A stretch of DNA of 64,000 nt, from assembly GCA_016213775.1 (NCBI GenBank), contig JACQZR010000043.1, positions 1-64,000 on the forward strand, read 5' to 3'. Source of the stretch: Acidobacteriota bacterium (GTDB lineage Bacteria > Acidobacteriota > Terriglobia > Bryobacterales > Bryobacteraceae). Under the pieces are notes generated by a model, which made no database searches, was not told the DNA's origin, and worked only from the letters and a program-made list of their open reading frames with translations. Of the stretch, positions 59,293-64,000 are shown piece by piece; position 1 is the first letter of the stretch, and the number at the start of each line of letters is the position of its first letter. The position numbers were made by a program, and so were the translations under genes.

Positions 59293-60419
59293 ATCGAAGG
59301 ACGTTACTTGTTTCTCTTCCCGCAGCCTTGACCGCACAGCAACCGCCGCCACCGGAGCGTCTGCTGGCCACAGGCGCGCTCCTCGCGTCCCCAATGCAAT
59401 TAAAGCCCGCGCCCGGCAGAACCAGTACGGTGTACCGCGCCGCGGAAGGCCAGTGGCAGTTCAACCTCCATTCCTACATGGCGTTTCATGAAGGACGCTT
59501 TTGGGCGATGTGGTCGTCCGGCCGCGTCGATGAGGATTCCAGCAATCAGTTCATTCAATACGCCACCAGCCGCGATGGACACACCTGGTCGGAGGCGCGC
59601 TCACTTGCCCCCGATCCCGACGGCGAGGACAAACCGCAGCGGTGGATTGCGCGCGGCATCTACGTGCGCGATGGCAAGCTGACCGCGCTCGGCGCACTCA
59701 TCGAATCGGCCGCCTACGGGCAGCGAGGCAAGGGCGAGGTGTGGAGCAATCTGCAGTTGATGCACTTCATCTGGAACGGCAAGAAGTGGGAAACCGCGGG
59801 AGTGTTCGCGCCTGACTGCATGAACAACTATCCGCCGGTGAAGCTTGGCGGCCGCTCTGCAATGCCGTGCCGCGACAGCCGCATGGACATGCATTTCCTA
59901 CTCAGCGCCGCACCCGGCCAATGGAGCAAAGTCCGCATCCCGTCCGAGCCGCCCAATCATCGCATGGACGAGCCCACATGGTACGAAGCCGCCGACGGAT
60001 CCGTTCATATGATCATCCGTGATGGCACGCGCTCGGGCTACCTGCTGCGCTCGCTCTCGCGCGACAAAGGACAGACATGGTCGTCGCCGGTGCGCACAAA
60101 TTATCCCGACGCCACCAGCAAAAATTGCACCGGCCGTTTGAGCACCGGCGCATACTACCTCATCAACAACCCACATCCCAAACAGCGCGATCCCCTCGCA
60201 ATCTCCTTCAGCCCCGACGGTTGGGTGTTTGATCATCCTCTTTCCCTGCGCACTGGAGCACCTCCACGGCGCTACGGCGGCAAGGCCAAAGGCAGCGGAA
60301 GCATTCAATATCCGCACGCCATCGAGCACAACGGATCGCTGTGGGTGATCTATTCCACCAATAAAGAGGACATCGAAATCGGCGAATACCCGATCGCCGG
60401 TCTCCCCACCGTCAAATGA
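59289..60419 (+). CDS. Secreted sialidase/exo-glycosidase-like beta-propeller protein
   Basis: A 376-residue exported protein with ATG 59289 overlapping the preceding stop. A Tat-like or short signal ([17 protein letters not shown]) is followed by a six-bladed propeller with Asp-box motifs SRDGHTWSEARSL and SRDKGQTWSSPVRT, typical of sialidases and related exo-glycosidases. The full catalytic Arg triad is not obvious, so it may act on a different sugar or be a binding protein. It is coupled by ATGA to the FAD-oxidoreductase gene, so the two probably process the same substrate. Confidence 0.75.
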   Translation: MNRRTLLVSLPAALTAQQPPPPERLLATGALLASPMQLKPAPGRTSTVYRAAEGQWQFNLHSYMAFHEGRFWAMWSSGRVDEDSSNQFIQYATSRDGHTWSEARSLAPDPDGEDKPQRWIARGIYVRDGKLTALGALIESAAYGQRGKGEVWSNLQLMHFIWNGKKWETAGVFAPDCMNNYPPVKLGGRSAMPCRDSRMDMHFLLSAAPGQWSKVRIPSEPPNHRMDEPTWYEAADGSVHMIIRDGTRSGYLLRSLSRDKGQTWSSPVRTNYPDATSKNCTGRLSTGAYYLINNPHPKQRDPLAISFSPDGWVFDHPLSLRTGAPPRRYGGKAKGSGSIQYPHAIEHNGSLWVIYSTNKEDIEIGEYPIAGLPTVK

Positions 60420-62194
60420 TGCTCCTGTTGCTTGTTCTCACATGGCGGCTGAGCGCCGCGCAATCCTTCGATGTCGTGGTGTACGGCGGAACACCGGGCG
60501 GAGTGGCGGCGGCCGTTTCAGCCGCGCGAATGGGCCATTCGGTGGCGCTGCTGGAATACCACAACCACCTCGGCGGCATGTCAGCGAGCGGCCTCGGCAA
60601 ATCCGATATCGAAACGAAAGAAGCGATCGGCGGCCTGTTCCGCGAGTTCGTGGAACGGATGCACCGCTATTACGTCGCGCGATATGGCGCGGGTTCGTCC
60701 AACGCGAAGCTGTCGCGCGAAGGCTATTACTATGAGCCCTCGGTGGCCGGGCATATGTTCGACGTCATGGTCGCGGAGCAGCCGCGCATACAAGTGCTCA
60801 AGCGGCGCTTGCTGGTCTCGGCGGCTCGCCAAGGCAATCGCGTCACCTCAATTCGCGTTCGCAATCGCGACACCTCCATGCCGGAAGACTACAGCGCGCA
60901 AGTCTTCATCGATGCCACCTATGAAGGCGACCTGTACGCTTCGGCTGGAGCTGCTTACCGGTTGGGCCGCGAGAGCCGCGCCGAGTTCAACGAATTGCAC
61001 GCCGGCGTCGTGTATCAGGATCATGAAACGCGCACGTTCCTCGCGGGCACGACCGGTCAGGGCGACAAGCGCATCCAGGCATACACATTCCGCCTCTGCA
61101 TGACCACTAACGCCGCCAACAGCCGTGTGTTGGATGCGCCTCCACCGGATTACGACCGCACCCGCTACCTCGCCTATCTCGACGATTGGAAGGCCGGCCG
61201 CCTGGCTCCACCCAAGGTGATGAAGGAAGGGCTCGGTTACTATGCGCCCACCTTCGGCACCCTCGTGCGCGCGTTGTCGATGGCCGATCTCCCCAACGGC
61301 AAACTCGACATCAACATGAACCCACGTCCGCTGGGCTTCCCTTTCGCCGAACTGAATTACGATTACCCCGAAGCGGATTGGGATCGCCGCGAGCAGATCA
61401 CCACCACCATTCGCAACGTCACCTTGGGACTGATCTATTTCCTGCAAAACGACGCAGCGGTTCCGCCGGACCATCGCAAGCTCGCCCGCCAGTTTCATCT
61501 GGCAAAAGACGAATTCACCGATAACCAGAACTTCCCCTGGCAGTTGTATGTCCGTGAAGCGCGTCGCTTGAAAGGGCTGTACACATTGAGCGAAGCCGAT
61601 GTCACCGCGCCGGAGAACCTCGGCCGCACGCGCGTCCATGCCGATTCCATCGCCGCGGGCGAGTTCCCCATCGACAGCTTCCCCACACGCCGCCGCGAGC
61701 CCGGGCACGATGTTGCGCTCGAAGGGTATCTGCTGATGCTCGACCGGTTCACGCGTCCATACCAGATCCCATACCGCATCATGATCCCGGAGCAAGTGGA
61801 CGGAGTCATCGTGCCGGTAGCCGCATCCACCACGCATGTTGCCTATTCCACGATCCGGTTGGAGCCCACCTGGATGGCGCTGGGGCAGGCCGCGGGTGTC
61901 GCCGCTCACCTGGCAATCACCGCCAAAGTGCAACCCCGCAATGTGGACACAGACCGGCTGCAGCGCGAGTTGCTGCGGCAGGGCCAGGTGATCACCTACT
62001 TCCGCGACATTGACCGCACCGATCCGGCCTATGCGGCGATACAGTATTATGGGACAAAGGGGCTGTTTCCCACGTATGAGTCCCGATCCAGAGCGCTGCT
62101 CGGCAACGAGTGGATGGGCTTGTTGCCGCGAAGCTCCAACGAACGCATCACCCGCGGAGAGTTTCTCCGCCGTGCGTATGAGCGCGGCCGATGA
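60416..62194 (+). CDS. Secreted FAD-dependent oxidoreductase
   Basis: A 592-residue protein with a short N-terminal signal (MMLLLLVLTWRLSAAQ) and a Rossmann-type dinucleotide fold SFDVVVYGGTPGGVAAAVSAARMGHSVALLEYHNHLGGMSASGLGK. Further FAD-family landmarks are VFIDATYEGDLYASAGAAYRLGRES and STIRLEPTWMALGQAAGVAAHLAI. This secreted subgroup (FAD_oxidored) is common in Planctomycetes and Solibacter-like Acidobacteria beside glycosidases and DUF1080, and may oxidise a sugar for the keto-disaccharide route. It overlaps the sialidase-like gene by 4 bp. Confidence 0.87.
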   Translation: MMLLLLVLTWRLSAAQSFDVVVYGGTPGGVAAAVSAARMGHSVALLEYHNHLGGMSASGLGKSDIETKEAIGGLFREFVERMHRYYVARYGAGSSNAKLSREGYYYEPSVAGHMFDVMVAEQPRIQVLKRRLLVSAARQGNRVTSIRVRNRDTSMPEDYSAQVFIDATYEGDLYASAGAAYRLGRESRAEFNELHAGVVYQDHETRTFLAGTTGQGDKRIQAYTFRLCMTTNAANSRVLDAPPPDYDRTRYLAYLDDWKAGRLAPPKVMKEGLGYYAPTFGTLVRALSMADLPNGKLDINMNPRPLGFPFAELNYDYPEADWDRREQITTTIRNVTLGLIYFLQNDAAVPPDHRKLARQFHLAKDEFTDNQNFPWQLYVREARRLKGLYTLSEADVTAPENLGRTRVHADSIAAGEFPIDSFPTRRREPGHDVALEGYLLMLDRFTRPYQIPYRIMIPEQVDGVIVPVAASTTHVAYSTIRLEPTWMALGQAAGVAAHLAITAKVQPRNVDTDRLQRELLRQGQVITYFRDIDRTDPAYAAIQYYGTKGLFPTYESRSRALLGNEWMGLLPRSSNERITRGEFLRRAYERGR

Positions 62195-62210
62195 TTTGCG
62201 TACTGCAAGC

Positions 62211-63590
62211 TCAGTTCCAACCGCCGCCGAGTGCGCGATAGAGCTGCACCACAGCGATCAGTTCCTGCCGCCGCAATTGCGCCAGCACCAGATCAGCCTG
62301 GAAGAGGTTGCGCTGCGCGTCGAGAACCTGCAGATAGCTGTCCAGACCACCACGATAACGAAGGTTGGAGAGCCTGTCCGTTTCGCGTAGCGCGCCGACA
62401 AGGAGTTCCTGTTGCTGTCGCTGTTCGGAAGTTTTCGTGTGACCGATGAGGCTGTCGGAAACCTCGCGAAATCCGTTTTCCACAGCCTGCTTGTAGACAA
62501 AGACCGCTTCTTGTTTGCGGGCCTCACTAATGCGCACACCGGAGCGAATCCGGCCCGCATTGAATAGAGGCGCGGTGGCGGCGGGAACAAAGCTGAACTG
62601 CTGCGCCGGCCCGGAAAACAGATCGAGCAGAGAGCGCGATTGCCCACCGAGAAAACCTGTGAGCGATATCTGCGGGAAGTACTGGGCGCGGGCAGCGCCG
62701 ATTTGCGCATTGGCCGAAATGAGTTCCGCCTCGGCCTGGCGAATGTCAGGACGGCGTTCCAACAACGACGAAGGCAGACCAGCGGGAATTTGCCGCGGCG
62801 AGAGGATCTCTTCTAATTTCCGGCCTCGTGGAACTTCGCCCGGAGACTGCCCGGTGAGAAAACGCAGGAAATTCTCCGTCTGCGCAATCTGCCGCTCGGC
62901 CGATGCGATCTGCGCCGTGGCCGTGTAGAGGAACTGCTCGGCCTGGTGCACATCCAGACCGGTGGCCGCGCCTTGATTGTGGCGCAGTGTCGTCAGCCGC
63001 AGACCGGTCTGCGCAACGTCTCGCGTATTGCGCGCAATCTCGAGTTCCAGGTCGAGTTCGCGCAGCGAGATGTAGGCCGCCGTAACATCGGCTACGACGG
63101 TGGTAATCACGGCGTTTCGGGCATGCTCTGACGCCAGATAGTCCGCCCGGGCCGCCTCGGTGAGTCTGCGCAACCGTCCCCAGAAATCGAGCTCCCAGGA
63201 AAGAGCAAATCCAGCCTGCGTCACGCTGGCGTCCGTGGATGGAAACCGGATAATTCCTTCGCCGGAGTTGCGAACAGCCGACCATTGCGCCGATCCGTTC
63301 AAGGCCGGATAGAGAAACGAGCGTTGAATACCGGACTGATTGCGCGCCGCAATTACTCGCTGTGTAGCAATGCTGAGATCGAAGTTTCCGCTCAGTGCGG
63401 TTTGCACCAGTTGATGCAGCACATCGTCTTGAAACAGACCGGTCCACTTGGTCTCCGCGATGGAAGGCGTGGCCGGATCCTGTGTGTCAAAGCGGTGGCG
63501 CGGTGGTACCGGGACATCGGGCCGCGAATAGTTAGGTCCAACGGCACAGCCCGCGAGAAGAAGAAGGCTGAGAAGGAAGATGTGTTTCAT
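62211..63590 (-). CDS. RND efflux outer-membrane factor (OprM/NodT-type lipoprotein)
   Basis: A 459-residue outer-membrane efflux lipoprotein with lipobox LLAGC ([29 protein letters not shown]). The TolC-fold helices [85 protein letters not shown] and the ending [47 protein letters not shown] are diagnostic. It overlaps the RND pump gene (ATGA), so the pump, this channel and presumably a membrane-fusion protein outside the window form one tripartite exporter. Confidence 0.93.
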   Translation of the reverse strand: MKHIFLLSLLLLAGCAVGPNYSRPDVPVPPRHRFDTQDPATPSIAETKWTGLFQDDVLHQLVQTALSGNFDLSIATQRVIAARNQSGIQRSFLYPALNGSAQWSAVRNSGEGIIRFPSTDASVTQAGFALSWELDFWGRLRRLTEAARADYLASEHARNAVITTVVADVTAAYISLRELDLELEIARNTRDVAQTGLRLTTLRHNQGAATGLDVHQAEQFLYTATAQIASAERQIAQTENFLRFLTGQSPGEVPRGRKLEEILSPRQIPAGLPSSLLERRPDIRQAEAELISANAQIGAARAQYFPQISLTGFLGGQSRSLLDLFSGPAQQFSFVPAATAPLFNAGRIRSGVRISEARKQEAVFVYKQAVENGFREVSDSLIGHTKTSEQRQQQELLVGALRETDRLSNLRYRGGLDSYLQVLDAQRNLFQADLVLAQLRRQELIAVVQLYRALGGGWN

Positions 63591-64000
63591 TGATGACCCT
63601 CCGCGGGAACAGCGGCTGGTAGCGCTTCAGGCGACTTCCGTTCGCTGAACGTCTGTACAAACGCGTATAGGGCGGGAACAAGAAAAACAGCGAGTAGCGT
63701 TGCTGCCAGCATGCCCCCAAACACCGCTGTCCCGAGCGCTCGGCGGGAAGCCGCGCCGGCTCCTTCGGCGATGGTGAGTGGCAGCACCCCGAGAATAAAT
63801 GCGAAAGACGTCATGAGAATCGGCCGCAGCCGTAGCGAGGCCGCGCGCATCGCCGCCTCCATAACGCTGAGTCCTCGCTCACGGCCCAACTTGGCGTACT
63901 CGACGATGAGAATCGCGTTCTTCGAAGCAAGCCCGATCAGCGTCACAATGCCAATCTGCGAATAGACGTCGTATGCCAGCGAACGCGTGTAGATCGCCAG
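63587..64000 (-). CDS. RND efflux pump inner-membrane subunit, C-terminal part
   Basis: The 137 C-terminal residues of an AcrB/MexB-type (HAE1) pump; the gene runs off the right edge. The readable part holds the last helices: [92 protein letters not shown]. The [10 protein letters not shown] and RPILMT motifs place it firmly in the HAE1 group, which expels drugs, detergents and similar hydrophobic compounds using the proton gradient. It overlaps the outer-membrane factor gene. Confidence 0.93.
   Translation of the reverse strand: MAIYTRSLAYDVYSQIGIVTLIGLASKNAILIVEYAKLGRERGLSVMEAAMRAASLRLRPILMTSFAFILGVLPLTIAEGAGAASRRALGTAVFGGMLAATLLAVFLVPALYAFVQTFSERKSPEALPAAVPAEGHQ

Noticed and set aside
1-64000. 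tRNA, rRNA, CRISPR arrays, prophage or intact insertion sequences
   Set aside because: No cloverleaf-like sequence, evenly spaced repeats, integrase or transposase ORF could be supported anywhere in the window.

Overview
The window reads as a high-GC chromosomal segment of an acidobacterium, most likely a Solibacter/Bryobacter-type member of Terriglobia. This is inferred from gene content. It has a PadR regulator paired with an orphan MacB/FtsX-type permease (the ADOP arrangement), an Oar-like 1136-residue TonB-dependent receptor with a carboxypeptidase-regulatory N-terminus, and the DUF1501/PSD1/DUF1080/DUF4159 families that Planctomycetes share with Solibacter-like Acidobacteria. I saw no rRNA, tRNA, CRISPR array or intact insertion sequence.

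Layout. 1-5 kb: the end of an ArnT-like glycosyltransferase, F0 ATP synthase subunits a and c, a DapA-family enzyme, two divergent DinB proteins and a frame-broken PEP-CTERM gene. 5.1-10.6 kb: a PrxQ/BCP peroxiredoxin whose peroxidatic cysteine codon is TGA (probable selenocysteine), a histidine phosphatase, a GH106-like secreted glycosidase and a translationally coupled FG-GAP protein. 10.6-13.3 kb: a monoheme protein, an Rrf2 regulator, and a TIR/deoxyribosyltransferase-like protein with a small upstream ORF.

13.3-25.3 kb is the most striking region. It carries a complete set of parts for Mtr-type extracellular electron transfer: a decaheme OmcA/MtrC-family cytochrome, a decaheme MtrA/DmsE-family cytochrome, an MtrB/PioB-type outer-membrane barrel, and a membrane polyferredoxin that could feed electrons from quinol. 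A FecA-like iron receptor sits among them. The two forward transcription units share an upstream element built from four TTCAG-type repeats at about 11-bp period, which suggests co-regulation by an OmpR/PhoB-type activator. The block is bracketed by an intact CPA2 antiporter gene on the left and a decayed second copy of that gene's 3' part on the right, as direct repeats, so it looks like an acquired or rearranged island.

25.4-43.2 kb: secreted DUF1080 and PAP2 proteins, a BamA-like outer-membrane protein coupled to a kinase-fold-like secreted protein and an Npt-type nucleotide carrier, a heptaheme cytochrome behind the Oar-like receptor, a second Npt-like carrier fused to HEAT-like repeats and paired with a membrane Ser/Thr kinase, and a GAF-PAS hybrid histidine kinase. 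43.3-45.4 kb: an EndoU-like nuclease converging on a glycine-zipper effector-like protein. 45.7-62.2 kb: PadR/ADOP, then a large mostly co-directional catabolic block (AraD1, sulfatase, PSD1, DUF1501, DUF4159, DUF1080, sugar isomerase, sialidase-like protein, FAD oxidoreductase). 62.2-64 kb: the start of an RND efflux operon.

All calls come from reading motifs and architecture by eye; no database search was run. Family names are therefore recognition-based, and start codons are best guesses where noted.
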